A stretch of DNA of 9,936 nucleotides from Inquilinus sp. (lineage in GTDB: Bacteria > Pseudomonadota > Alphaproteobacteria > DSM-16000 > Inquilinaceae), in the NCBI GenBank assembly GCA_013003675.1, contig JABDIP010000155.1:1-9936 (forward strand). Reading direction: 5' to 3'. Both the position numbers and the translations under genes were made by a program. Positions 1 through 5,874 of this stretch are shown here, in pieces. How positions within the stretch are numbered: position 1 is the stretch's first letter; every line of letters starts with the position of its first letter. The notes below the pieces were generated by a model, which was not told the origin of the DNA, did not search any database, and saw only the letters and a list, made by a program, of their open reading frames with translations.

Positions 1-1032
1 ATCCGATTCCGCCTGACAGGCGTGCCGGGCACGGATCCCAGCGACGCCTCCGGCACCAACCTTTTCGATGTGCGACGGGGCAACTGGTCGCGCGAGACGC
101 TCAATGCGCTCGGAGTTCCGCCCGACTGGTTGCCGCCGGTCGCAGATTCGGCGGCGGTTTCCGGCGATGTCGCGAAACAATCGGCGTCCCGGACCGGATT
201 GCCGGCGGGCGTTCCGGTCGTGACGGGCGCATCGGACCAGGCCGCCGCGGCGATCGGCTGCGGCGTCGTCGAGCCGGGTACCCTGGCCATCATACTTGGA
301 ACCTCGGCGGTAGTATCGGCGGCGTCCCCGGACGCCGTGATCGACCCGTCGGGCGCCTTCCACACCTTTTGCCATGCTTTGCCCGGAACCTGGCAGATCA
401 TGGGCGGCGTGCTGTCGGCCGGCGGCGCGGTCCAATGGTATCGAGACAAGATAGCCGCCGAATCCGTCGACGGGTATGCGGCGATTCTAGACGACGCGAG
501 AGCCGTATCGCCCGGCGCCGACGGGTTGATCTTTCTGCCGTATCTGACCGGCGAAAGGGCGCCGCACAACGATCCGCAGGCCCGTGGCGGCTGGATAGGG
601 CTGACCGCCCGCCACGACCGCCGGCATCTCGCCCGGGCGGTGCTGGAAGGGGTCTGTTTCGCCCTGCGACAACTGGTCGAACGAATCGAGGAGACGGGAC
701 CGCGCGCCAGCACCATACGAGTCGCCGGCGGTGGAGTTCGCGGCGGATTATGGCTTGATATCCTGGCCTCGATGCTGGCGCGTCCGGTGACGCCGGTGGC
801 AACTCCGGACGCCTCCGCCCAAGGCGCCGCGATGCTCGCGATAGCCGGACTGACCGGCGCGCACCTTGAATCGCTGGCAGCGGACTGGGTTCGCGCCGAA
901 GAACCGATCTGTCCACGGCCAGGGGACGTGGATTACTACGACCAAATGTACGCGATCTTCAGCGCCCTCTATCCGGCCACGCGGCAGGCTATGCACCGGC
1001 TCTCCGCAATCGACCGGAACCAGGCCGAGTAG
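1..1032 (+). CDS. xylB: Xylulokinase, FGGY family (5'-truncated by the window edge)
   Basis: ATP-dependent phosphorylation of D-xylulose to D-xylulose 5-phosphate, the cytoplasmic step that feeds xylose into the pentose phosphate pathway. The reading frame is open from base 1, and the GTG at 22 lies inside the protein, so 343 residues are visible and about 140-150 N-terminal residues lie outside the window. Visible landmarks, numbered within the fragment, are GASDQAAAAIGCG (about 77-89, carrying the Asp expected to be the catalytic base), GTSAVVS (about 100) opening the C-terminal FGGY domain, FCHALP, PYLTGERAPHNDPQARG (about 180-196, very close to the E. coli XylB segment as I recall it) and AGGGVRGGLW near the nucleotide site. 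It ends in TAG at 1030-1032. Unlike its neighbours it uses ATA for 5 of about 16 Ile codons, plus several CGA codons and AGA and AGG codons. Another FGGY sugar kinase is possible, but the ERAPHN block favours xylulokinase. Confidence 0.94.
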   Translation: MRFRLTGVPGTDPSDASGTNLFDVRRGNWSRETLNALGVPPDWLPPVADSAAVSGDVAKQSASRTGLPAGVPVVTGASDQAAAAIGCGVVEPGTLAIILGTSAVVSAASPDAVIDPSGAFHTFCHALPGTWQIMGGVLSAGGAVQWYRDKIAAESVDGYAAILDDARAVSPGADGLIFLPYLTGERAPHNDPQARGGWIGLTARHDRRHLARAVLEGVCFALRQLVERIEETGPRASTIRVAGGGVRGGLWLDILASMLARPVTPVATPDASAQGAAMLAIAGLTGAHLESLAADWVRAEEPICPRPGDVDYYDQMYAIFSALYPATRQAMHRLSAIDRNQAE

Positions 1033-1056
1033 TGCCGTGCCATCGGACCATCCGCC

Positions 1057-1085
1057 TTGACCTCCCGCGCCGGCTCGCCTATACC
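1057..1085 (+). promoter_or_regulatory. Candidate sigma70-type promoter for rpmB
   Basis: TTGACC (1057-1062, 5 of 6 matches to the -35 consensus) is followed after exactly 17 bases by TATACC (1080-1085, 4 of 6 matches to the -10 consensus). Transcription would start near 1092 and give a leader of about 60 nt before the rpmB ATG. It lies just after the xylB stop, so rpmB probably has its own promoter. This is a consensus match only. Confidence 0.5.
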
Positions 1086-1094
1086 ACCGCGTCC

Positions 1095-1126
1095 GCCGGC
1101 CAGCGCGCTGTCCGGCCCGATTTTTT
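1095..1126 (+). terminator. Hairpin plus T6 tract between xylB and rpmB (terminator or leader element)
   Basis: Bases 1095-1105 and 1106-1116 form an inverted repeat with 10 of 11 complementary positions (GCCGGCCAGCG against CGCTGTCCGGC). CCGA and then six T (1121-1126) follow. It could terminate xylB transcription. It also sits immediately downstream of the start predicted from the 1057-1085 promoter, so it could equally be a structured 5' leader of rpmB. The four bases between stem and T tract weaken the terminator reading. Confidence 0.4.
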
Positions 1127-1151
1127 GCGGCATTCTTCGAGGACCAGACCG

Positions 1152-1445
1152 ATGGCACGACGCTGCGCACTGACCGGCAAGGGCGTGCAGGCCGGCAACA
1201 ATGTCAGCCACTCCAACATCAAGTCGCGCCGGCGCTATCTGCCGAATTTGCAGGTCGCCAGCCTGCTGTCGGAGACGCTGGGCGAGAGCGTGCGGATGAA
1301 GCTGTCGACCCAGGCGATCCGGACCATCGAGCATCGCGGCGGCCTCGACCAGTATCTGCTGAAGGCCAAGACGGCCGATCTGCCGACCCGGCTGCGCGGC
1401 ATGAAGCGCCGGCTGGTGAAGGCGAAGGCCGAAGCCGCCGCCTGA
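1152..1445 (+). CDS. rpmB: 50S ribosomal protein bL28
   Basis: Small basic protein of the large ribosomal subunit. The 97 residues begin MARRCALTGKGVQAGNNVSH and continue with SNIKSRRRYLPNLQ, then EHRGGLDQYLLKAK. This is the typical alphaproteobacterial L28, with a conserved N-terminal block and a Lys/Arg-rich C-terminal tail (RRLVKAKAEAAA). The length is normal for the class. The ATG is preceded by a GAGG Shine-Dalgarno sequence at 1139-1142 at good spacing, which fixes the start. The gene appears to be transcribed alone: a near-consensus promoter lies upstream at 1057-1085 and a strong intrinsic terminator starts 27 nt after the TGA. The rpmG gene, which neighbours rpmB in enterobacteria, is not present in the window. 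Confidence 0.98.
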   Translation: MARRCALTGKGVQAGNNVSHSNIKSRRRYLPNLQVASLLSETLGESVRMKLSTQAIRTIEHRGGLDQYLLKAKTADLPTRLRGMKRRLVKAKAEAAA

Positions 1446-1472
1446 TCGGCGCGGCCCATTCGTCGAGACACG

Positions 1473-1499
1473 GCCCGCGCTCCCGGCGCGGGCTTTTTT
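1473..1499 (+). terminator. Intrinsic terminator of rpmB
   Basis: A perfect 8-bp GC-rich stem, GCCCGCGC (1473-1480) paired with GCGCGGGC (1486-1493), encloses a 5-nt loop and is followed directly by six T (1494-1499). This is a textbook Rho-independent terminator, 27 nt past the rpmB stop. It separates rpmB from the yhhQ-tgt pair. Confidence 0.88.
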
Positions 1500-1545
1500 C
1501 GTAGTGGCCGCGCCGATGGCGGGCGGGCCACGGGAGACCGCCGCC

Positions 1546-2379
1546 ATGCTCAGCCTGTCGCCCGACCAGATCATCGCCAGCCTGCAGGCGCTGCCGCCGG
1601 AGGCGGTGCTGCTGTTGCTGCTGCTGTTCTGCTTCCTCGCCATCCTGGCAATGCTGCGGCTGTTCGGCGAGGCCGGTCTCTACGTCTACATCGTCATCGC
1701 CATCATCGGCGCCAATCTGCAGGTGATGAAGCAGGTGCAGTTTCCGTACCTCGCCGAGGCCGGCGGGTTCCTGCATCTGCCCGCGTTCGGCAGCCCGGTG
1801 GCGCTGGGCACGGTGCTGTTTTCCTCGACCTTCCTGTGCACCGACATCCTGACCGAGCATTTCGGGCGCCGGGTCGCCCGCCGGGCGGTGCTGATCGGCT
1901 TCGCCGGCTATCTGATCTGGACCGGTCTGGTGGTGCTGACCCTTGGTTTCCGGCCGATGACCGGGGCCGAGGCCGGCGAGGGGCTGGCCTGGGCGCTCGG
2001 CAACCACGACGCCCTGGCGGCGCTGTACACCCCGGCCCCGGCGCTGTTCGCCGCCGGCATGGTCGCCTACCTGGTCAGCCAGTTTCACGACATCTGGATC
2101 TTCCGGCTGATCGGGGTGATGACCCGCGGCCGGCACCTGTGGCTGCGCAACAACGCCTCGACGATGATCTCCGGCCTGGTCGACAACACCATCTTCAGCG
2201 TGCTCGCCTGGGTCGTCTTCGCCGCGCAGCCGATGGCCTGGCAGCCGCTGGTCTTCACCTTCATCCTCGGCACCTATGTGCTGCGGGTGGCGGTGGCGGC
2301 GCTCGACACGCCGTTCCTCTATCTCGCCCGCTTCGCAATCCACCCGCAGACCTTCCGGCTGCCGGAGCAATATGAGTGA
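1546..2379 (+). CDS. yhhQ: Queuosine precursor transporter, YhhQ/VUT family
   Basis: Inner-membrane protein of the VUT (vitamin uptake-like, DUF165) family, whose characterised members import queuosine precursors. From the ATG at 1546 it is 277 residues with about six to seven hydrophobic segments (roughly 20-37, 44-64, 86-100, 113-134, 163-186, 205-225, 235-262). Family signatures are visible: CTDILTEHFGRRVARRAV (98-115), SQFHDIWIFRLI (178-189) and WLRNNASTMISGLVDNTIF (199-217). The ATG at 1546 is chosen because GGGAG at 1532-1536 sits 9 nt upstream. A GTG at 1504 and an ATG at 1516 in the same frame would add residues without family resemblance and lack such a site. The stop overlaps the tgt start by 8 nt, and this coupling supports a queuosine role. 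Which base it carries (preQ0, preQ1 or queuine) cannot be read from the sequence, but the neighbouring Tgt hints at queuine. Confidence 0.9.
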   Translation: MLSLSPDQIIASLQALPPEAVLLLLLLFCFLAILAMLRLFGEAGLYVYIVIAIIGANLQVMKQVQFPYLAEAGGFLHLPAFGSPVALGTVLFSSTFLCTDILTEHFGRRVARRAVLIGFAGYLIWTGLVVLTLGFRPMTGAEAGEGLAWALGNHDALAALYTPAPALFAAGMVAYLVSQFHDIWIFRLIGVMTRGRHLWLRNNASTMISGLVDNTIFSVLAWVVFAAQPMAWQPLVFTFILGTYVLRVAVAALDTPFLYLARFAIHPQTFRLPEQYE

Positions 2380-3577
2380 CGGCGGCGGGTTCGGCTTCGA
2401 GATCGGCCGGCGCGACCCCGACAGCCGCGCCCGGACCGGCCGGCTGACCACGCCGCACGGGTCGATCGAGACGCCGAACTTCATCTTCTGCGGCACCAAG
2501 GCGGCGATCAAAGGGGTGACGCCGGGGCAGATGCGCGAGGCCGGCACCGGGATCATCCTCGCCAACACCTACCACCTGATGATCCAGCCGGGCGCCGAGC
2601 GGATCGCAAAGCTCGGGGGCTTGCACGCCTTCATGGGCTGGGACGGGCCGATGCTGACCGACAGCGGCGGCTTCCAGATATTCTCCATGGGCCATGGCGG
2701 GGTCGCCGACGAGATCAAGGGCCGTCGCAACCGGGATGCCGCGGCGAACGGCAAGGCCGCCCGCCCGCCCGCGCTGACCAGGATCACCGAGGAGGGGGCG
2801 GAGTTCCGCTCCTATCTCGACGGCTCGAAGCTGTTCCTGACGCCGGAGAGCTCGATCGAGATCCAGCGCAAACTGGGCGCCGATTTGATCGTGCAGCTCG
2901 ACGAATGCACGCCGTTCCATGTCGAGCGCGACTACACCGCCCGGTCGATGGCGATGAGCCATCGCTGGGGCGACCGCAGCCTGGCCGAATTCGCCCGCGG
3001 CGACGACGGGGCCCAGGCGCTCTACGGCGTCATCCAGGGCGGCGTCTATCCCGACCTTCGGCGCGAGAGCACCGAATACACCGCCGGCCGGCCGTTCTTC
3101 GGCACCGCCGTCGGCGGCTCGCTGGGCGCCCACAAGGACCAGATGTACGAGGTGGTCTCCTACTGCGCGCCGCATATCCACCCGGACCGTCCGGTACATC
3201 TGCTCGGCATCGGTGGCTTCGCCGACATCTTCGCCGGCGTGCGCCTCGGCATCGACACCTTCGACTGCGTCCACCCGACCCGGGTGGCCCGCCATGGCTG
3301 GGCGCTGATGAAGGGTGCCGGGAACGAGCGGATCAATCTGCGCAACACCCGCTTCCGCGACGATGCCGGGCCGATCGACGAGAGCTGCGGCTGCGCCACC
3401 TGCGCCACCTACAGCCGCGCCTATCTCAACCATCTGGTCCGGGCCGGCGAGGTGCTGTCGGCGACCCTGCTGTCGATCCACAACGTGGCGACGATGAACC
3501 GGCTGATGGCGGAGGTGCGCGCGGCGATCGGTTCGTGCACGCTCGACGCGGCGGAGAAGGAGTGGCTCGCGGTCTGA
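2372..3577 (+). CDS. tgt: tRNA-guanine transglycosylase, atypical (chlamydia-like substrate loop)
   Basis: Exchanges the wobble guanine of GUN-anticodon tRNAs for a 7-deazaguanine base. It is 401 residues, against about 375 for the usual bacterial enzyme. Catalytic features are intact: Asp97 in LTDSGGFQ, Asp177-Glu178-Cys179 in LDECTP, IQGG (221-224), the nucleophile Asp298 in FDCVHPTR, and the zinc site Cys339, Cys341, Cys344 and His370. The Cys339-to-His370 spacing of 31 equals that in E. coli. Two oddities stand out. The recognition loop reads AVGGSLGAHK (246-255) where ordinary bacterial Tgt has GGLAVGE. About 25 extra residues (about 111-136) lie between DSGGFQ and RSYLDG. As I recall the sequence, chlamydial Tgt has both. 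The ATG at 2372 lies inside the end of yhhQ, with GGAG at 2364-2367, so translation is coupled. An upstream in-frame extension would only be yhhQ read out of frame. No queA or queG is in the window. Confidence 0.95.
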   Translation: MSDGGGFGFEIGRRDPDSRARTGRLTTPHGSIETPNFIFCGTKAAIKGVTPGQMREAGTGIILANTYHLMIQPGAERIAKLGGLHAFMGWDGPMLTDSGGFQIFSMGHGGVADEIKGRRNRDAAANGKAARPPALTRITEEGAEFRSYLDGSKLFLTPESSIEIQRKLGADLIVQLDECTPFHVERDYTARSMAMSHRWGDRSLAEFARGDDGAQALYGVIQGGVYPDLRRESTEYTAGRPFFGTAVGGSLGAHKDQMYEVVSYCAPHIHPDRPVHLLGIGGFADIFAGVRLGIDTFDCVHPTRVARHGWALMKGAGNERINLRNTRFRDDAGPIDESCGCATCATYSRAYLNHLVRAGEVLSATLLSIHNVATMNRLMAEVRAAIGSCTLDAAEKEWLAV

Positions 3578-3601
3578 TATCCGGTGGACCCAAGGGCCCG
3601 C

Positions 3602-3630
3602 TTGGCGCCGGCCGGAGGGCGGTTTATGGT
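3602..3630 (+). promoter_or_regulatory. Candidate promoter upstream of upp
   Basis: TTGGCG (3602-3607) and TATGGT (3625-3630) each match 4 of 6 consensus positions and are 17 bases apart. Transcription would start near 3637, about 30 nt before the upp ATG. It lies in the 89-nt gap after tgt, which holds no other clear signal apart from a 5-bp CCAAG/CTTGG hairpin (3590-3605) that lacks a T tract. Confidence 0.33.
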
Positions 3631-3666
3631 CGCCGCACTTCTCCCGCCGACCGACCCCGTGAGACC

Positions 3667-4317
3667 ATGCGCACCGAACCCGACTTCCCGAACCTGTACG
3701 TCGTCGACCACCCGCTGATCCAGCACAAGCTGAGCCACATGCGCGACCGGACCCGGTCGACCATGGGCTTCCGCACCCTGCTGCGCGAGATCGCGCTGCT
3801 GATGGGGTACGAGATCACCCGCGACCTGCCGCTGACCACCGAGCCGATCGAGACGCCGCTGGAGGCGATGGACGCGCCGGTGATCGCCGGCAAGAAGGTG
3901 GCGCTGGTACCGATCCTGCGCGCCGGGCTCGGCATGGTTGAGGGGCTGGCCGAGCTGATTCCCGCGGCCCGGGTCGGCCATGTCGGCCTCTACCGCGATC
4001 CGGAAACCAAGATGCCGGTCGAGTACCTGGTCAAGCTGCCGGCGGCGGAGGGGCGGCTGTTCATCGTCGTCGACCCGATGCTGGCGACCGGCAATTCGGC
4101 GGTGCACGCGGTCGACGTGCTGAACAAGCACGGCGTCGGCGACGCCCAGATCCGCTTCATGGCGCTGGTCTCGGCGCCGGAAGGGGTGCGCACCTTCCAC
4201 GCTGCCCACCCGGACGTGCCGGTCTATACCGCGGCGCTCGACCGCGGGCTGAACGACCACGCCTATATCATGCCGGGCCTTGGCGACGCCGGCGACCGGA
4301 TGTTCGGCACCAAATAG
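3667..4317 (+). CDS. upp: Uracil phosphoribosyltransferase
   Basis: Pyrimidine salvage in the cytoplasm: uracil plus PRPP gives UMP and pyrophosphate. The 216 residues compare with 208 in E. coli. They open with the typical PNLYVVDHPLIQHKLSHMRD and contain RTLLREI, PILRAGLGM (82-90), the PRPP loop VVDPMLATGNSA (134-145) and the C-terminal uracil-binding YIMPGLGDAGDRMFGTK. The PRPP loop has Asn at 143 where E. coli has Gly. The ATG at 3667 is where family homology begins, although its Shine-Dalgarno sequence is poor (GTGAG, 3 nt away). The amidohydrolase gene follows after 18 nt on the same strand, so the two are probably co-transcribed and may share a nucleobase or nucleoside salvage role. 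Confidence 0.97.
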   Translation: MRTEPDFPNLYVVDHPLIQHKLSHMRDRTRSTMGFRTLLREIALLMGYEITRDLPLTTEPIETPLEAMDAPVIAGKKVALVPILRAGLGMVEGLAELIPAARVGHVGLYRDPETKMPVEYLVKLPAAEGRLFIVVDPMLATGNSAVHAVDVLNKHGVGDAQIRFMALVSAPEGVRTFHAAHPDVPVYTAALDRGLNDHAYIMPGLGDAGDRMFGTK

Positions 4318-4335
4318 GCCGGGCGCCCGGCGGCA

Positions 4336-5646
4336 ATGGTCGATCTGGCGATTGTCGGCGGCCATGTGCTGACGATGGACGCCGACCGTCGGGAACTCTC
4401 GCCCGGCGCGGTGCTGGTCGAGGCGGGCGCCATCGTCGCGGTCGGCCCGCCGGCGATCGCCGGGCAGGTCGAGGCGGCGCGGACCATCGATGCGACCGGC
4501 TGCCTGGTGCTGCCGGGCATGATCAATACCCACACCCACGCCGCCATGACGCTGTTTCGCGGCCTCGGCGACGATGAGCCGGACCGGCTGCGGCGGTTCA
4601 TCTGGCCGCTGGAATCGCGCGTCGTCGACAGCGACTCTGTCCATGACGGGGCGTTGCTGGGATGCCTGGAGATGGTGCTTGGCGGGGTGACCTGTTTCGC
4701 CGACATGTACTTCTTCGAGGAGGAGGTGGCGGCGGCCGCGGCGGCGATCGGGCTGCGCGCGGTGGTCGGGCAGACGGTGATCGGCCATGCCGCCCCGGAT
4801 GCGGCGACCCCGGCCGAGGCGCTGGAGCGAGCGGGCGCCCTGCTGGCGGACTGGCGGGGCCACGATCTGGTGATTCCGGCCCTGGCGCCCCATGCGCCGG
4901 ACACGCTGCCGGCGGCGGTGCTGAAGGCGGTGCGCGACCTGTCGGCGGCCGAGAACGCGCCGGTCCTGATCCATCTGTGCGAGACCGAGGCGGAACTGGC
5001 GACGATCCGCGAACGGTCGGGGCTGACGCCGGTCGGCTATCTGGATTCCCTGGGCCTGCTCGGTCCGCGCCTGCTCGGCGCCCATTGCATCCATGTGGAC
5101 GAGGCCGACATCGCCCTTCTGGCCGCGAGCGGCACCGGGGTCGCCCACAACATGGTCGCCAATATCAAGGCGGCGAAGGGCGTGGCACCGGTGCCGGCGA
5201 TGCTGGCGGCCGGTGTCGCCGTCGGACTCGGCACCGACGGGCCGATGAGCGGCAACACCCTCGACGTGATCGGCCAGCTCGGCTACGTCGCGAAGCTGCA
5301 CAAGCTGACCGCCGGCGACCGCACGGCGATGCCGGCGCGCGAGGTGGTGGCGATGGCGACCATCGGCGGCGCCCGGGCGCTGGGACTGGACGACCGGATC
5401 GGCTCGATCGAGCCGGGCAAGCGCGCCGACATCGTGCTGATCGACGCCACCGGCGCGCATATGACGCCGCTCTACGACCCCTACGCGGCGCTGGTCTATG
5501 CAGCGAACGCCGCCGATGTGCGCACGGTGACCGTCGACGGCCGTATCGTGGTCGAAGACCGCAGGCTGCTCACCGCCGACACCGACGCGATCAAGGCGGC
5601 GGCGAATGACCGGCGGGAGCGGATTCTCGCGGCGCTGCCGGGATAG
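4336..5646 (+). CDS. ATZ/TRZ-type amidohydrolase, probable nucleoside or base deaminase (SAH/MTA deaminase superfamily)
   Basis: Metal-dependent hydrolase of 436 residues, cytoplasmic, with a TIM-barrel amidohydrolase fold. Expected metal and catalytic residues are present: His66 and His68 (NTHTHAAM), His213 and Glu216 (LIHLCETEAE), His250 (GAHCIH) and Asp301 (GTDG). The His250-to-Asp301 spacing of 51 equals that of the Thermotoga MTA/SAH deaminase as I recall it. FADMYFF (121-127) and GLGDD also recall MtaD-type deaminases, which convert S-adenosylhomocysteine or methylthioadenosine to inosyl forms. Two substrate-side motifs differ from that group: AHNMVANIKAAKG (270-282) replaces the usual HNPxSNxKL, and PHAPDTLP (185-192) replaces PHAPYT. 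The substrate is therefore uncertain; other purine, pterin, triazine or cytosine-like compounds are possible. It follows upp by 18 nt with no clear Shine-Dalgarno sequence, which suggests translation after upp on a shared transcript. Confidence 0.88.
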   Translation: MVDLAIVGGHVLTMDADRRELSPGAVLVEAGAIVAVGPPAIAGQVEAARTIDATGCLVLPGMINTHTHAAMTLFRGLGDDEPDRLRRFIWPLESRVVDSDSVHDGALLGCLEMVLGGVTCFADMYFFEEEVAAAAAAIGLRAVVGQTVIGHAAPDAATPAEALERAGALLADWRGHDLVIPALAPHAPDTLPAAVLKAVRDLSAAENAPVLIHLCETEAELATIRERSGLTPVGYLDSLGLLGPRLLGAHCIHVDEADIALLAASGTGVAHNMVANIKAAKGVAPVPAMLAAGVAVGLGTDGPMSGNTLDVIGQLGYVAKLHKLTAGDRTAMPAREVVAMATIGGARALGLDDRIGSIEPGKRADIVLIDATGAHMTPLYDPYAALVYAANAADVRTVTVDGRIVVEDRRLLTADTDAIKAAANDRRERILAALPG

Positions 5647-5663
5647 ACACGATCCTTCCGACC

Positions 5664-5715
5664 ACCTCTCCCCTTGCGGGAGAGGTCGGTGAGCGTCAGC
5701 GAACCGGGTGAGGGG
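5664..5715 (+). repeat. REP-like palindromic intergenic repeat, copy A
   Basis: It begins with a perfect 9-bp hairpin, ACCTCTCCC (5664-5672) and GGGAGAGGT (5678-5686), around a CTTGC loop. It ends with GGGTGAGGGG (5706-5715). A second copy lies in opposite orientation at 5794-5850. A separate 7-bp GC hairpin (5718-5724 with 5729-5735) follows directly. CTCTCCC...GGGAGAG...GGGTGAGG elements are common between genes of alphaproteobacteria. Confidence 0.75.
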
Positions 5716-5793
5716 ACGCGCGGCGCCGGCCGCGCATTTGGAATTTGTACTGTTCTTTCCGATGATTTCCCAAGCGTGCCGTTGGCGCGCACT

Positions 5794-5850
5794 CCTCACC
5801 CTCCCATGGCTGCGCCATGGGTCCCTCCCTCTCCCGCCAGGGGAGAGGGG
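5794..5850 (-). repeat. REP-like palindromic intergenic repeat, copy B (inverted)
   Basis: Read on the minus strand it starts with CCCCTCTCCCC and ends with GGGTGAGG, matching copy A at both ends. It carries a perfect 9-bp hairpin (5827-5835 with 5841-5849, loop GCCAG). Its middle differs from copy A: a second perfect 8-bp hairpin, CCCATGGC (5803-5810) with GCCATGGG (5814-5821). It sits 24 nt beyond the stop of the binding-protein gene and could end transcription arriving from that side. Confidence 0.75.
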
Positions 5851-5874
5851 TATCAACTTCGGACGGTGGTGTCC

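Noticed and set aside
22..24. GTG as the start of the xylulokinase gene
   Set aside because: The frame is open to base 1 and the seven codons before it continue the xylulokinase homology, so the gene is simply cut by the window edge.
1500..1545. Possible preQ1 riboswitch upstream of the queuosine transporter
   Set aside because: Only 46 nt separate the rpmB terminator from the start codon, and I see neither the preQ1-I stem-loop with its A-rich tail nor any pseudoknot-forming complement.
1219..3481. Two long minus-strand open frames opposite rpmB, yhhQ and tgt
   Set aside because: Their translations are repetitive Arg/Gln/Gly-rich sequence. The plus strand carries three proteins with unambiguous signatures.
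3590..3605. CCAAG/CTTGG hairpin after tgt as a terminator
   Set aside because: The stem is only 5 bp and no T tract follows, so it is not enough to call termination.
5716..5793. Small gene or RNA in the core between the two inverted repeats
   Set aside because: No start codon with a ribosome site and no stable structure beyond a short GC hairpin at 5718-5735. The short open frames here run through the repeats themselves.
3421..5856. Very long minus-strand open frame (over 800 codons) opposite upp and the amidohydrolase gene
   Set aside because: It is a product of the GC-rich codon use of the real plus-strand genes. Its translation is Arg/Gly/His/Asp-rich low-complexity sequence without motifs, while the opposite strand encodes two clearly recognisable enzymes.
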